Positions 53,159-63,459 are shown, counted from the stretch's first letter. The stretch: 64,000 nt of DNA from Desulfovibrio aminophilus DSM 12254 (GCF_000422565.1 NZ_AUMA01000007.1:124001-188000); one strand, 5' to 3'. Numbers and translations are program-made. The notes: generated by a model from the letters alone, not told the origin.

Positions 53159-53293
53159 ATGTCCATGAGTTATCTTTTCGCGGCCAACGTGGTCGTCTGG
53201 CTCGGCCTGGGAGGCTATCTGGCCTTTCTGGCCGGTCGTTCGGCCGGACTGGAACGGCGTGTGCGCCAATTGGAGCGTTTGAACGATGCCTGA
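53159..53293 (+). CDS. ccmD: Small membrane protein CcmD
   Basis: A 44-residue single-span protein (MSMSYLFAANVVVWLG and on, then a basic LERRVRQLERLN tail). Size, position after ccmC and topology fit CcmD, which helps release holo-CcmE. GAGG lies 9 bases before the ATG at 53159; the ATG at 53150 overlapping ccmC is the alternative start. It overlaps the next gene by 8 bases. Confidence 0.85.
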   Translation: MSMSYLFAANVVVWLGLGGYLAFLAGRSAGLERRVRQLERLNDA

Positions 53294-53864
53294 GAACACC
53301 GCCGCCGGTCGCCGGTTGCTCGTCCTGTTCATGGCCGGAATCGTGGGCGTGCTTTTCGTGACGTCCTTCTGGTACCGCATGGAACATCCTTCCCTGCGGG
53401 TGGAGATGCGTTCCGAGAGCCAGACCCCGCCGGGCATGGGCGGGCAGGGCGGCATGGACATGGCCCGGGTCCAGGGGCTCATGAAGAAGATGGGCGAGAA
53501 TCCCGAGGACGTGCCCACGCTTCTGGAGTTGGCCGACCTCTTTCTGTCCATGCAGGCCCATGACCGGGCTCTGGTTTTCCTGGAGAAGGCTCAGGCCCTC
53601 AATCCCGGTGATCCCAACGTCCTGCGCGGACTGGGCATGGTCCGGTTCGAGATGAAGGAATACGACAAGGCCGCCGAGGCCTTCGCCGCGATCCTCAAGG
53701 TGGAGCCGGACGACGCCGTGAGTCATTTCAATCTGGGCATCGTGCTGAAACATTTTTTGAACAGGCCCGAGGATGCGGAGGGGCATTTCCGCGCGGTCGT
53801 GACGGGCAAGACGGCCGATTCCGGGCTGCGGCAGGAGGCCGCCAAGGAACTCGGCGGCAAATGA
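53286..53864 (+). CDS. Membrane-anchored TPR protein of the ccm cluster (CcmI-like)
   Basis: A 192-residue protein with one membrane segment near residues 10-27, a Gly/Met-rich linker (PPGMGGQGGMDMAR), and two or three TPR units (PTLLELADLFLSMQAHDRAL, DPNVLRGLGMVRFEMKEYD, and on to AVSHFNLGIVLKHF). It takes the place where ccmG, ccmH and ccmI usually stand. TPR proteins such as CcmI and NrfG present apocytochromes to the ligase, so it may do this here. It overlaps ccmD by 8 bases. Confidence 0.8.
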   Translation: MPENTAAGRRLLVLFMAGIVGVLFVTSFWYRMEHPSLRVEMRSESQTPPGMGGQGGMDMARVQGLMKKMGENPEDVPTLLELADLFLSMQAHDRALVFLEKAQALNPGDPNVLRGLGMVRFEMKEYDKAAEAFAAILKVEPDDAVSHFNLGIVLKHFLNRPEDAEGHFRAVVTGKTADSGLRQEAAKELGGK

Positions 53865-53901
53865 ACGGGATCTCGGAGTGGTGCCTGGTCCTTCCAGGCT
53901 G

Positions 53902-53929
53902 TTGACATGGGCGCGTATCTTACTAGAAT
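53902..53929 (+). promoter_or_regulatory. Strong sigma-70 promoter of the liv operon
   Basis: TTGACA (53902-53907), 16 bases, TAGAAT (53924-53929). It gives a leader of about 115 bases with GC-rich inverted segments before livK. Confidence 0.75.
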
Positions 53930-54051
53930 GTTGGGCTCCGCAGGCGGCCGCACGAGCGTTTCGCCGCCCGGAGTCTCGGACACAACCGGAACGGGCCCGG
54001 GGCCCATTCCGGTGGACTTTCCCAGCTGACCGTTTTTCACAGGAGGACGCG

Positions 54052-55236
54052 ATGAAAGCTAAGTGGACTGCGCTGGCCCTGTTTCTGGCCATGAGCCTGC
54101 TCCTGGTCGCCGGCTGCGCCCAGGAGAAGAAGGAAGAAAAGAAGGAAGCCGCCAAGACCGAGCAGACCGCTCCGGCCGCCGCTCCGGCCGCCGGCAAGAT
54201 CATTCTTGGTGTGCCCGGCGCCCATTCCGGCGACTTGGCCTCCTATGGTCTGCCCACCTTCAACGCCGCCAAGCTCGTGGCCGCCGACTACAACGCCAAG
54301 GGCGGCATCAACGGCATGCAGATCGAGGTCGTGCCCCAGGACGACCAGTGCAAGCCCGAGATGGCCACCAACGCGGCCACCAAGCTGGTTTCCGACAAGG
54401 TCACCGTGGTTCTCGGCCACATCTGCTCCGGCGCCACCAAGGCGGCCTTGCCGATCTACACCGAGTCCAAGATCGTCTGCATGTCGCCCTCGGCCACCAG
54501 CCCGGCTCTGACCCAGAGCGGCGACTACCCGGTCTTCTTCCGCACCATCGCCTCCGACGACGCCCAGGCCGCCCTGGAAGTGCAGTTCGCCCTGGACAAG
54601 CTGGGCCTCAAGAAGGTGGCCATCATCCACGACAAGGGCGACTACGGCAAGGGCTTCGCCGAATACGCCCAGAAGTTCATCACCGACAGCGGCAAGGCCG
54701 AGGTGGTTCTTTTCGAGGGCGTGACCCCGGGCGCGGTGGACTACTCCGCCGTGGTCCAGAAGATCAAGTCCTCGGGCGCCGAAGCCGTGATCTACGGCGG
54801 CTACCATCCCGAGGCCTCCAAGATCGTGACCCAGATGCGCAAGAAGGACATGAAGATGCCCTTCCTCTCCGACGACGGCGTGAAGGACGACACCTTCATC
54901 AAGGTCGCGGGCGAGTTCGCCGAGGGCGTCTACGCCACCGGCCCCAAGGACATCTCCAAGAATCCCATGTACGCCAAGGCCCTGGAAGAGCATAAGAAGA
55001 CCTTCGGCGCCGACCCCGGGGCCTTTTTCTACGAGGCCTACTCCGCGGCCCAGGCCCTGCTGAACGCCCTCGACAAGGCCAAGTCCACCAAGTACGACGA
55101 CATCGTGAAGGCGCTGCGCACGGAGTACGTCGAGACCCCGGTGGGAAAGATCAAGTTCGACGCGCGCGGCGACGCCGAGGGCGTCGGCTTCGCCATCTAC
55201 CAGGTCCAGGGCGGCAAGTACGTCGAGTTGAAGTAA
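54052..55236 (+). CDS. livK: Branched-chain amino acid ABC transporter substrate-binding lipoprotein
   Basis: A 394-residue type I periplasmic binding protein. Residues 1-21 are a lipoprotein signal with lipobox LLVAGC, followed by a Lys/Glu-rich and Pro/Ala linker. The fold starts IILGVPGAHSGDLASYG and includes VVLGHICSGATKAALP and PSATSPALTQSG, as in LivJ/K. It captures leucine, isoleucine, valine or other amino acids for LivHMGF. AGGAGG lies 5 bases before the ATG. A hairpin after the gene likely raises its level over the permease. Confidence 0.94.
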   Translation: MKAKWTALALFLAMSLLLVAGCAQEKKEEKKEAAKTEQTAPAAAPAAGKIILGVPGAHSGDLASYGLPTFNAAKLVAADYNAKGGINGMQIEVVPQDDQCKPEMATNAATKLVSDKVTVVLGHICSGATKAALPIYTESKIVCMSPSATSPALTQSGDYPVFFRTIASDDAQAALEVQFALDKLGLKKVAIIHDKGDYGKGFAEYAQKFITDSGKAEVVLFEGVTPGAVDYSAVVQKIKSSGAEAVIYGGYHPEASKIVTQMRKKDMKMPFLSDDGVKDDTFIKVAGEFAEGVYATGPKDISKNPMYAKALEEHKKTFGADPGAFFYEAYSAAQALLNALDKAKSTKYDDIVKALRTEYVETPVGKIKFDARGDAEGVGFAIYQVQGGKYVELK

Positions 55237-55268
55237 GAGCCGGAGCCCAGGCTCCCGATGCTGAGAAC

Positions 55269-55301
55269 GCAAGGGGGCAGGCCCGGAGCCTGTCCCCTTG
55301 C
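55269..55301 (+). terminator. Attenuating hairpin between livK and livH
   Basis: GCAAGGGGGCAGG (55269-55281) pairs with CCTGTCCCCTTGC (55289-55301) with one wobble and a 7-base loop, then ATTTATCC. The weak tail fits partial termination or 3' protection. Confidence 0.6.
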
Positions 55302-55358
55302 ATTTATCCGCAATGGCCCGTATCAGGGCCGCCAAGCGCCTTGATCGACAGGACGGCC

Positions 55359-56258
55359 ATGGACTATTTCTTCGAACTTTTCTTCAGCGGGTTGACCAGG
55401 GGCAGCATCTACGCCCTCATCGCCGTGGGCTACACGATGGTCTACGGCATCATCGAGCTGATCAACTTCGCGCACGGCGAAATCTATATGATCGGGGCCT
55501 TCACCGCCCTGGTCGTGGCCGGCGTCCTCACCGCCCTGGGCTTCCCAGCCCTGGCCATCCTGGCCATCGCCCTGGCAGCGGCCATCATCTGGTCAGCCGC
55601 CTACGGCTTCACGGTGGAGAAGATCGCCTACAAGCCCTTGCGCGGCGCGCCCAGACTCTCCCCGCTCATTTCGGCCATCGGCATGTCAATCTTCCTGCAG
55701 AACTACGTCATGCTGGCCCAAACCCCGGACTTCCTGCCCTTCCCCCGGCTCATGCCCGAGTTGCCGCTGGGCCCGTTGCAGAATTACATCGGCTCCTCCG
55801 GGGTCTTCATCATCCTGGCCACGGCCGTGTCCTGCGCGGGGCTGACCCTGTTCATCAAGTTCACGCGCATGGGCAAGGCCATGCGGGCCACGGCCCAGAA
55901 CAGCAAGATGGCGATGCTGGTGGGTGTGAACGTGGACCGGGTCATCTCGCTCACGTTCATCATCGGCTCGGGCCTTGCGGCCGTGGGAGGCGTGCTCATC
56001 GCCTCGCACGTGGGCCAGATCAACTTCATGATCGGCTTCCTGGCCGGTCTCAAGGCTTTTACGGCGGCCGTACTGGGCGGCATCGGGAGCATTCCCGGCG
56101 CCATGCTCGGCGGCTTGGTCCTCGGCTGGACCGAGAGCTTCGCCACGGGCTACGTCTCCAGCGACTACGAGGACGTGTTCGCCTTCCTTCTTTTGGTGCT
56201 CATCCTCATTTTCCGGCCGTCGGGCATCCTCGGCAAGCCGCCGACCCAGAAGGTCTGA
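55359..56258 (+). CDS. livH: Branched-chain amino acid permease LivH
   Basis: A 299-residue inner-membrane permease. It begins ELFFSGLTRGSIYALIAVG and has YTMVYGIIELINFAHGEIYM, the hallmark of LivH, and AVLGGIGSIPGAMLGG near the end. The ATG at 55359 has AGGAC upstream; a TTG six codons earlier is less likely. Confidence 0.95.
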   Translation: MDYFFELFFSGLTRGSIYALIAVGYTMVYGIIELINFAHGEIYMIGAFTALVVAGVLTALGFPALAILAIALAAAIIWSAAYGFTVEKIAYKPLRGAPRLSPLISAIGMSIFLQNYVMLAQTPDFLPFPRLMPELPLGPLQNYIGSSGVFIILATAVSCAGLTLFIKFTRMGKAMRATAQNSKMAMLVGVNVDRVISLTFIIGSGLAAVGGVLIASHVGQINFMIGFLAGLKAFTAAVLGGIGSIPGAMLGGLVLGWTESFATGYVSSDYEDVFAFLLLVLILIFRPSGILGKPPTQKV

Positions 56259-56292
56259 GGCCCCGGACAACTGAAGAGAGAAAGAGACGGCG

Positions 56293-57510
56293 ATGGATCA
56301 ATTCAAGCGAGCGATTTTCACCAGCATCTGGTTCATGTTCCTGACCTTCCCGATCATGGTGGTCCGCGTGAACACCATCGAGAAGATCGTGCAGTGGCGC
56401 TTCATGAACATGCTCTACGTGGGCGTGGGGGCGTTCATCTTCTCCTACGTCTGGCGCTACCTCCTGAGCAAGCGCCAGGTGGGGCCGCAGCAGGAGGAGG
56501 GCGGGACGGAAGCCAAGGCCGGATTCCTGCACCGGCTCGCCACCGACCGCCGGGTGTACGTGCCGGTGCTGGCCGGAATCCTCGTGGCCGCGGCCTGCTT
56601 CCCCATGGTGGGCACCATGTACCAGGTGAACATCATGATCACGGCGCTCATCTACGTGGTCCTGGCCCTGGGCCTGAACATCGTGGTGGGGCTTTCCGGC
56701 CTCCTGGTCCTGGGCTACGCGGCCTTCTACGCCGTGGGAGCCTATACCTACGCCTTGCTGAATCATCATTTCGGTCTGGGTTTTTGGACCGTGCTGCCCA
56801 TCGGCGCGGGCATGGGCGCGCTCTTCGGCATCTTGCTCGGCACGCCGGTGCTGCGGCTGCGCGGCGACTACCTGGCCATCGTGACTCTGGGCTTCGGCGA
56901 GATCGTGCGTCTGGTCCTGGAGAACTGGGGCGTCGTCACCCAGGGCCCCAGCGGCATCTCCGGCATCAGCCGCCCCTCGCTGTTCGGTTTCAAGCTCTCG
57001 GTTTCCGACTCCACGGTCTACATGTATTACATCATGATCGGCCTGGTGCTGGTGACCATCTTCGTGGTCAACCGACTGAAGAACTCGCGCATCGGCCGGG
57101 CCTGGATGGCTCTGCGCGAGGACGAGATCGCCTGCCAGGCCATGGGCATCGACAAGACCAAGACCAAACTCACGGCCTTCGCCCTCGGCGCGGCCTGGGC
57201 CGGACTCATGGGCGTGGTCTTCGCCGGCAAGACCGTATTCGTGAACCCGGCCAGCTTCACCTTCCTGGAGTCGGCCATGATCCTGGCCATGGTCGTTCTG
57301 GGCGGCATGGGCTCCATCGTCGGCGTGATTCTGGGAGCCTTGGTGCTCATTCTCCTTCCCGAGTTCCTGCGCGACTTCGCGCTCTACCGCATGCTCATCT
57401 TCGGCGCGGCCATGGTCGTGGTCATGGTCCTGCGGCCCCAGGGGCTGGTCAGCGGCCAGCGCCAGAAATATCGTTTCAAGGTCAAGGAGGCGGTCGCCGC
57501 CCATGAATAA
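56293..57510 (+). CDS. livM: Branched-chain amino acid permease LivM
   Basis: A 405-residue permease that pairs with LivH. An extra 90 residues with two membrane segments precede the conserved LGLNIVVGLSGLLVLGYAAFYAVGAYTYA core (quoted in part). LRLRGDYLAIVTLGFGEI and AWMALREDEIACQAMGI are standard. It overlaps livG by 8 bases. Confidence 0.95.
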   Translation: MDQFKRAIFTSIWFMFLTFPIMVVRVNTIEKIVQWRFMNMLYVGVGAFIFSYVWRYLLSKRQVGPQQEEGGTEAKAGFLHRLATDRRVYVPVLAGILVAAACFPMVGTMYQVNIMITALIYVVLALGLNIVVGLSGLLVLGYAAFYAVGAYTYALLNHHFGLGFWTVLPIGAGMGALFGILLGTPVLRLRGDYLAIVTLGFGEIVRLVLENWGVVTQGPSGISGISRPSLFGFKLSVSDSTVYMYYIMIGLVLVTIFVVNRLKNSRIGRAWMALREDEIACQAMGIDKTKTKLTAFALGAAWAGLMGVVFAGKTVFVNPASFTFLESAMILAMVVLGGMGSIVGVILGALVLILLPEFLRDFALYRMLIFGAAMVVVMVLRPQGLVSGQRQKYRFKVKEAVAAHE

Positions 57511-58291
57511 GGTGCTGGAAGTCAAGAACCTGTCCATGGATTTCGGCGGCCTGAGGGCCCTGAACGAGGTGGATTTGGACGTGCGCGCGGGCGAGATCGT
57601 GGCCCTCATCGGTCCCAACGGCGCGGGCAAGACCACCTTCTTCAACTGCATCACCGGGATGTACACACCCACCGAGGGCGATGTGTTGACCCGGCCGCCG
57701 TCCGGCGGCGAGGTCCGGCTCAACGGCCTCAAGCCCAACTCGGTGACCGAGATCGGCTTGGCCCGCACCTTCCAGAACATCCGTCTGTTTCCGTCCATGA
57801 CCGTTCTGGAGAACGTCATGATCGGGCGTCACTGCCGTGCCAAAGCGGGCATCCTGGGCGCGGTCCTGCGTGGTCCGGGCACCCGCCGCGAGGAGCAGGG
57901 CATCGTCGACAAGAGTTACGACCTGCTCACCGAGCTGGGCCTTGAGGACTCGGTGAACGAGCTGGCCCGTAATCTGCCTTACGGCGCGCAGCGCCGCCTG
58001 GAGATCGCCCGGGCCCTGGCCACGGAGCCCTATCTGCTCCTGCTGGACGAGCCCGCCGCCGGAATGAATCCCCAGGAAACCATGCAGCTCAAGGATCTGG
58101 TCCTGAACATCCGCGAACGCTACAAACTTTCCATCCTGCTCATCGAGCACGATATGAAGATGGTCATGAGCCTCTCCGACCGTGTCTTCGTCATGGAGTA
58201 CGGGCAGATGATCAGCGTGGGCACGCCCGCCGAGGTGAGCCGCGATCCGCAGGTCATCCGGGCCTACCTCGGGGAGGACCACGATGGCTAA
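57503..58291 (+). CDS. livG: Branched-chain amino acid transporter ATPase LivG
   Basis: A 262-residue ABC ATPase. Walker A is GPNGAGKTT, the family segment is GLARTFQNIRLFPSMTVLENVMIG, the signature is NLPYGAQRRLEIARAL, and Walker B is LLLLDEPAAGMNP. The C-terminal DPQVIRAYLGE is typical. It overlaps livM and livF by 8 bases each. Confidence 0.96.
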   Translation: MNKVLEVKNLSMDFGGLRALNEVDLDVRAGEIVALIGPNGAGKTTFFNCITGMYTPTEGDVLTRPPSGGEVRLNGLKPNSVTEIGLARTFQNIRLFPSMTVLENVMIGRHCRAKAGILGAVLRGPGTRREEQGIVDKSYDLLTELGLEDSVNELARNLPYGAQRRLEIARALATEPYLLLLDEPAAGMNPQETMQLKDLVLNIRERYKLSILLIEHDMKMVMSLSDRVFVMEYGQMISVGTPAEVSRDPQVIRAYLGEDHDG

Positions 58292-58997
58292 CGTGCTCGA
58301 ACTCAAGGGTGTGAACACTTTTTACGGCCAGATTCAGGCCCTGCGCGACGTGACCATGGAGATCGGCGAGGGCGAGATCATCACCCTCATCGGCGCCAAC
58401 GGCGCGGGCAAGACAACCACGCTCATGAGCGTCAGCGGCGTCGTCCCGCCCAAGAGCGGCGAGATTCTTTACCGTGGGAAACCCATCCACAGTCTGTCGC
58501 CGGACAAGATCGTGGCCCTGGGCCTGTGTCAGGTGCCCGAGGGACGACTCATCTTCCCCGAGCTGACCGTTCTGGAGAACCTGGACATGGGTGCATTCAT
58601 GCGCACGGACAAGGACGGCGTGCGCCGGGACATGGAGTACATCTTCGGGCTCTTCCCGATTCTGGCCAAGCGCCGCAGGCAGGCGGGCGGCACCCTCTCC
58701 GGCGGTGAGCAGCAGATGCTGGCCATCTCCCGGGCGCTCATGGCCCGTCCCCAGCTGCTTCTGCTGGACGAACCCTCCCTGGGACTGGCTCCGCTGGTCA
58801 TCAAGCAGATCTTCGAGATCGTGCGGAAGATCAACGCCGACGGGACCACGGTGTTCCTGGTGGAGCAGAACGCCAACCTGGCGCTCAAGATCGCCCACCG
58901 GGGCTATGTCATGGAAAACGGCCGGATCACCCTGACCGACAGCGGCCAGGCCCTGCTGGCCAACGAAGACGTGAAAAAGGCCTACCTGGGACTCTAG
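58284..58997 (+). CDS. livF: Branched-chain amino acid transporter ATPase LivF
   Basis: A 237-residue ABC ATPase, the second of the pair. Walker A is GANGAGKTT, signature TLSGGEQQMLAISRAL, Walker B LLLLDEPSLGLAP, and it carries VPEGRLIFPELTVLENL of LivF. It ends NEDVKKAYLGL. guaB follows by 18 bases. Confidence 0.96.
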   Translation: MANVLELKGVNTFYGQIQALRDVTMEIGEGEIITLIGANGAGKTTTLMSVSGVVPPKSGEILYRGKPIHSLSPDKIVALGLCQVPEGRLIFPELTVLENLDMGAFMRTDKDGVRRDMEYIFGLFPILAKRRRQAGGTLSGGEQQMLAISRALMARPQLLLLDEPSLGLAPLVIKQIFEIVRKINADGTTVFLVEQNANLALKIAHRGYVMENGRITLTDSGQALLANEDVKKAYLGL

Positions 58998-59015
58998 GCC
59001 GCGCGCGGAGGCGAT

Positions 59016-60473
59016 ATGGACAGGATCAACGGCAAAGCCTACACTTTCGACGACGTTCTGCTTCTTCCGGCCTATTCCGAGGTTCTGCCGGACAGCGTGG
59101 ACATCTCCACCCAGCTGACTCCCACCATCCGCCTGAACATCCCCCTGGTTTCGGCGGCCATGGACACCGTCACCGAGTCGCGCATGGCCATCTCCATGGC
59201 TCGGCACGGCGGCGTCGGGGTGATCCACAAGAACATGCCCATCCGTGACCAGGTCACCGAGGTGGGCAAGGTGAAGAAGTCCGAGAGCGGCATGGTCCAC
59301 GACCCCGTGACCGTGCATCCCGAGGACACCGTGGGCAAGGCCCTCAAGCTCATGGCCGAGTACCGCATCTCCGGCCTGCCCGTGGTCAAGGGCGACCATC
59401 TGGTGGGGATCATCACCAACCGCGACGTACGCTTCGTCGAGGACATGAACATCCCGGTCTCCGAGGTCATGACCTCGCGCAACTTGGTCACCGTGCCCGA
59501 AGGCATCTCCGAGGAGGAGGCCAAGCGGCACCTGCACCAGAACCGGATCGAGAAGCTTCTGGTGGTGGACGGCGACAACAAGCTCAAGGGCCTGATCACC
59601 ATCAAGGACATCGACAAGATCAAAAAATATCCCAACTCCTGCAAGGACGACAAGGGACGGTTGCGCGTGGGCGCGGCCGTGGGCGTGGGCCGCGACTGTC
59701 TCCAGCGGGCCGACGCCCTGTTGCGCGCCGGGGCCGACTTCCTGGTTCTGGACTCGGCCCACGGCCACTCCATGAACATCCTCAAGGCCGCCCAGGCCCT
59801 GCGCGCCGAGTTCCCGGACTGTCAGCTCATCGGCGGCAACGTGGCCACCTACGAGGGCGCCTTGGCCCTGATCGAGGCCGGCGTGGACACCGTCAAGGTG
59901 GGCATCGGGCCCGGCTCCATCTGCACCACGCGCATCGTGGCCGGAGTGGGCGTGCCCCAGATCACGGCCATCATGGAGACCTCCCGGGCCTGTCGCGAAC
60001 ACGGCAAATGCCTCGTGGCCGACGGCGGCATCAAGTACTCCGGCGACGTGGTCAAGGCCATCGTGGCGGGCGGCGACACGGTCATGATCGGCAGCCTCTT
60101 CGCGGGCACCGAGGAGAGCCCGGGCGAGACCGTGCTCTACCAGGGCCGGACCTACAAGATATATCGCGGCATGGGCTCCATCGACGCCATGAAGCAGGGC
60201 AGCTGCGACCGCTACTTCCAGGACAAGTCCAAGAAGCTGGTGCCCGAGGGCATCGTGGGCCGCGTTCCCTTCCGGGGCCAGGTTTCGGAGAGCATCTACC
60301 AGCTCATGGGCGGCCTGCGTTCGGGCATGGGCTACGTCGGCTGCGGGAACATCGCGGAGCTTCAGACCAAGCCCCGCTTCGTGGAAATTTCGGCGGCTGG
60401 CCTGCGCGAAAGCCACGTCCACGACGTCATCATCACCAAGGAAGCTCCCAACTATCGGGTGGAGCCCTCCTGA
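59016..60473 (+). CDS. guaB: IMP dehydrogenase
   Basis: A 485-residue enzyme converting IMP to XMP with NAD, the committed step to GMP. The TIM barrel is interrupted by two CBS domains near residues 95-205. The catalytic loop is [17 protein letters not shown], with the flap GSCDRYFQ near residue 395. The C-terminal [11 protein letters not shown] is standard. GGAGG precedes the ATG. guaA follows by 61 bases. Confidence 0.98.
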   Translation: MDRINGKAYTFDDVLLLPAYSEVLPDSVDISTQLTPTIRLNIPLVSAAMDTVTESRMAISMARHGGVGVIHKNMPIRDQVTEVGKVKKSESGMVHDPVTVHPEDTVGKALKLMAEYRISGLPVVKGDHLVGIITNRDVRFVEDMNIPVSEVMTSRNLVTVPEGISEEEAKRHLHQNRIEKLLVVDGDNKLKGLITIKDIDKIKKYPNSCKDDKGRLRVGAAVGVGRDCLQRADALLRAGADFLVLDSAHGHSMNILKAAQALRAEFPDCQLIGGNVATYEGALALIEAGVDTVKVGIGPGSICTTRIVAGVGVPQITAIMETSRACREHGKCLVADGGIKYSGDVVKAIVAGGDTVMIGSLFAGTEESPGETVLYQGRTYKIYRGMGSIDAMKQGSCDRYFQDKSKKLVPEGIVGRVPFRGQVSESIYQLMGGLRSGMGYVGCGNIAELQTKPRFVEISAAGLRESHVHDVIITKEAPNYRVEPS

Positions 60474-60534
60474 TCGACAGGGCCGGAGGCGAAATTCCTT
60501 CCCCTCTTCACAGCCTTGGTATAGAGGAAAGCGC

Positions 60535-62082
60535 ATGCAGCACGGAGATATCGTCGTTATTCTGGACTTCGGGTCCCAGGTCACCCAGCTCATCGCGCGG
60601 CGCATTCGCGAGGCCGGGGTCTATTCGGAAATCCACCCCTGCAACGCGGACTTCGAGGCCGTCAAGGCGCTCAGGCCCAAGGCCCTGGTGCTCTCCGGCG
60701 GTCCTTCCAGTGTCATGGACCAGGACGCGCCGCCCTTCGATCCGCGTTTCCTGACCCTGGGCGTGCCCATACTGGGCATCTGCTACGGCATGCAGCTCCT
60801 GGCCCACCACCTGGGCGGCTCGGTGGTCTCCTCCACCGACCGCGAGTACGGCCGGGCGGAATTCCACGGCGAACCCTCCTGCCCGCTCTTCGAGGGCATC
60901 AAGGACAAGGAGCGCTTCACGGTCTGGATGTCCCACGGGGACAAGGTCCAGGCCCTGCCGGAAGGGTTCTCGGTCATGGGCAGCACGCCCAGCGTGGATT
61001 TCGCGGCCATGGGCAACCCGTCGGCCGGAATCTACGCCCTGCAGTTCCACCCCGAGGTGGCCCATACCGAGAACGGCGCGCTCATCATCTCCAATTTCCT
61101 GTTCAAGGTCGCGGGCCTGAAGCCCGGCTGGAGCATGTCCTCCTTCGTGGACTCCACGGTGAACGACCTGCGGGAGAAGATCGGCGGGGACAAGGTTGTT
61201 CTGGGGCTCTCCGGAGGCATCGACTCCACCGTGGCCGCCGTGCTCCTGAACCGGGCCATCGGCAAACAGCTTTACTGCATCTTCGTGGACAACGGCCTGC
61301 TGCGCCTGAACGAGCGCGAGGAGGTCATCGGCTACCTGGAAGAGCACTTCGACCTGAACGTGAAGTGCGTGGACGCCGCCGACCTCTTCCTGGACCGTCT
61401 GGCCGGGGTCACGGACCCGGAGCGGAAGCGCAAGATCATCGGCCACACCTTCATCGAGATTTTCGACAAGGAAGCCAAGGCCATCCATGGCGTGAAGCAC
61501 CTGGGCCAGGGCACCCTCTACCCCGACGTCATCGAGAGCGTCTCCTTCCGGGGCCCCTCGGCGGTCATCAAGAGCCACCACAACGTGGGCGGCCTGCCCG
61601 AGAAGATGAATCTCTCGCTGGTGGAGCCCCTGCGCGAACTGTTCAAGGACGAGGTCCGCAAGGCGGCCTACGAGCTGGGCTTGCCCGAGGCGCTCATCTG
61701 GCGTCACCCCTTCCCGGGGCCTGGCTTGGCCATCCGGGTCATCGGCGAGATCACCCGGGAACGTTTGGACATCCTGCGTCAGGCCGACAAGATCGTGCAG
61801 AACGAGCTCATCGCCTCGGACTGGTATCGCAAGGTCTGGCAGGGCTTCGCCGTGCTCCTGCCGCTGAAGACCGTGGGCGTCATGGGCGACGGCCGCACCT
61901 ACGAGCACGTCATCGCCCTGCGCATCGTGGACAGCCTGGACGCCATGACCGCAGACTGGTCGCGCGTGCCCACGGAGATCCTGGCCCGCATGTCCAACCG
62001 CATCATCAACGAGGTCAAGGGCGTGAACCGGGTGGTCCTGGACATTTCCTCCAAGCCGCCCAGCACCATCGAGTGGGAGTAG
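60535..62082 (+). CDS. guaA: GMP synthase (glutamine-hydrolysing)
   Basis: A 515-residue enzyme that aminates XMP. The class I amidotransferase part has the catalytic Cys in [17 protein letters not shown] and the His-Glu in [11 protein letters not shown]. The ATP pyrophosphatase part has [12 protein letters not shown], and the dimerisation domain ends in [20 protein letters not shown] precedes the ATG. Confidence 0.98.
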   Translation: MQHGDIVVILDFGSQVTQLIARRIREAGVYSEIHPCNADFEAVKALRPKALVLSGGPSSVMDQDAPPFDPRFLTLGVPILGICYGMQLLAHHLGGSVVSSTDREYGRAEFHGEPSCPLFEGIKDKERFTVWMSHGDKVQALPEGFSVMGSTPSVDFAAMGNPSAGIYALQFHPEVAHTENGALIISNFLFKVAGLKPGWSMSSFVDSTVNDLREKIGGDKVVLGLSGGIDSTVAAVLLNRAIGKQLYCIFVDNGLLRLNEREEVIGYLEEHFDLNVKCVDAADLFLDRLAGVTDPERKRKIIGHTFIEIFDKEAKAIHGVKHLGQGTLYPDVIESVSFRGPSAVIKSHHNVGGLPEKMNLSLVEPLRELFKDEVRKAAYELGLPEALIWRHPFPGPGLAIRVIGEITRERLDILRQADKIVQNELIASDWYRKVWQGFAVLLPLKTVGVMGDGRTYEHVIALRIVDSLDAMTADWSRVPTEILARMSNRIINEVKGVNRVVLDISSKPPSTIEWE

Positions 62083-62086
62083 GGAC

Positions 62087-62407
62087 ATGTTCGGCATCGG
62101 CACCACGGAACTGCTCGTCATCCTCGTCGTGGCCCTGATCGTGCTCGGGCCCAGCAAGCTGCCCGAGCTTATGAAGTCCCTGGGCAAGGGATTGGCCGAA
62201 TTCCGGCGCATGAGCACGGACGTCAAGCGCACGCTGGACGCCGAGGTGGAGAAGGCCGAGATGGATCAGAAGACGGCCGAGATGAAGAAGCAGATGTTCC
62301 CGGAGAAGCCGGACACGGTCACTCCGGATTCGGCCAAGGCCGCCAAGACCGCCGAGGCCGCCCCCGCCGAGACCGCGCCCGCCGGGGAGACCAAGGAAAA
62401 GGCATGA
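62087..62407 (+). CDS. tatB: Twin-arginine translocase subunit TatB
   Basis: A 106-residue protein with one N-terminal membrane helix ([21 protein letters not shown] in part), the hinge [21 protein letters not shown], an amphipathic helix, and an Ala/Glu/Lys/Pro-rich tail. The Glu in the membrane start (TTEL) and length favour TatB over TatA. It overlaps tatC by 4 bases and starts 4 bases after guaA. Confidence 0.88.
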   Translation: MFGIGTTELLVILVVALIVLGPSKLPELMKSLGKGLAEFRRMSTDVKRTLDAEVEKAEMDQKTAEMKKQMFPEKPDTVTPDSAKAAKTAEAAPAETAPAGETKEKA

Positions 62408-63459
62408 GTGAGCATCAGGACGTGACGCCGGAGGAGAAGGCCCTGCCCCAGGCCGAGGCCGGGGGGGAGGGCGGCGAGGAAACCGCGCAGGGAGGCATGA
62501 GCCTGCTGGATCACCTGGGCGAGTTGCGCAAGCGCCTGACCAAGTGCGTCTACGCCGTGGCGGTGGGCTTTTTCGCCTGCTACTCCTTCGCCGAGGACAT
62601 CTTCAACGTCCTGCTGGCGCCCATGGCCGGCATCCTCACCGACGGCCACTTCCAGTACACCAGCCCGCCCGAGGCGTTCTTCACCTACCTCAAGGTGGCC
62701 CTGGTGGCGGGCATCTTCCTGGTCAGCCCCTACATCTTTTATCAGATTTGGGCCTTCATCTCGCCCGGGCTCTACGAGCACGAGCGCAAGTGGATCATCC
62801 CGATCACCATCGTCACGGCCGTGCTCTTCGTGACCGGTGCGCTCTTCGGCTACTTCGTGGTCTTTCCGTTCGGCTTCGAGTTCTTCGCCAGCTTCGCCAG
62901 CGAGAAGATCCAGTTCATCCCCAAGCTCAACGAATACACCACGTTCTGTCTGCAACTTCTGCTGGCCTTCGGCGTCGTCTTCGAGATGCCGTTGTTCATG
63001 CTCATTCTGGCCCGGCTCGGCATCGTCACCGCCGAGAAGCTGAGGAAATCCCGCAAGTACGCCATCCTGATCATCTTCATCGTGGCCGCCATCCTGACCC
63101 CGCCGGACCCCTTCACTCAGACCCTCATGGCCGGACCACTCATCCTGCTCTACGAGGTGTCCATCTGGCTGGCCAAGGTTTTCGGGCGCAAGCCTGAGCC
63201 CGAGGTCGAGGAGGACGCGGAGGGCGAGGCCCCGGTCGCCGCGCCCGCCGCCGCGCCCACGCCCGCCGTCGAGGCCGCGCCGGGTGCTCCCGACGAGTCC
63301 GAGTCCGCGGAAACCGCCGTGACCGAGCAAGAGGTTGCCATCGCGTCGGCCCCGGAGGGGACATCCGCGTCCGAGGAAGCGGCCCCCACGGAGGAAGACG
63401 CCGCCCCGTCCGACGAAGGGGAAAAGGACAAGGATAGCGACGGGAATGCGGGAGCCTAG
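62404..63459 (+). CDS. tatC: Twin-arginine translocase subunit TatC
   Basis: A 351-residue six-span membrane receptor for twin-arginine signal peptides. [14 protein letters not shown] near residue 35 and [17 protein letters not shown] near 115 are the signature regions. The first 30 residues and the last 85 are low-complexity acidic and Ala-rich, which is longer than usual. Its stop codon sits in the loop of a terminator. Confidence 0.96.
   Translation: MSEHQDVTPEEKALPQAEAGGEGGEETAQGGMSLLDHLGELRKRLTKCVYAVAVGFFACYSFAEDIFNVLLAPMAGILTDGHFQYTSPPEAFFTYLKVALVAGIFLVSPYIFYQIWAFISPGLYEHERKWIIPITIVTAVLFVTGALFGYFVVFPFGFEFFASFASEKIQFIPKLNEYTTFCLQLLLAFGVVFEMPLFMLILARLGIVTAEKLRKSRKYAILIIFIVAAILTPPDPFTQTLMAGPLILLYEVSIWLAKVFGRKPEPEVEEDAEGEAPVAAPAAAPTPAVEAAPGAPDESESAETAVTEQEVAIASAPEGTSASEEAAPTEEDAAPSDEGEKDKDSDGNAGA

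Noticed and set aside
58254-60605. Minus-strand reading frame of 783 codons
   Set aside because: It is antisense to livF and guaB and is a composition artefact.
62087-62407. TatA rather than TatB
   Set aside because: The Glu in the membrane start, the longer tail and the overlap with tatC favour TatB, though bifunctional TatA cannot be excluded.
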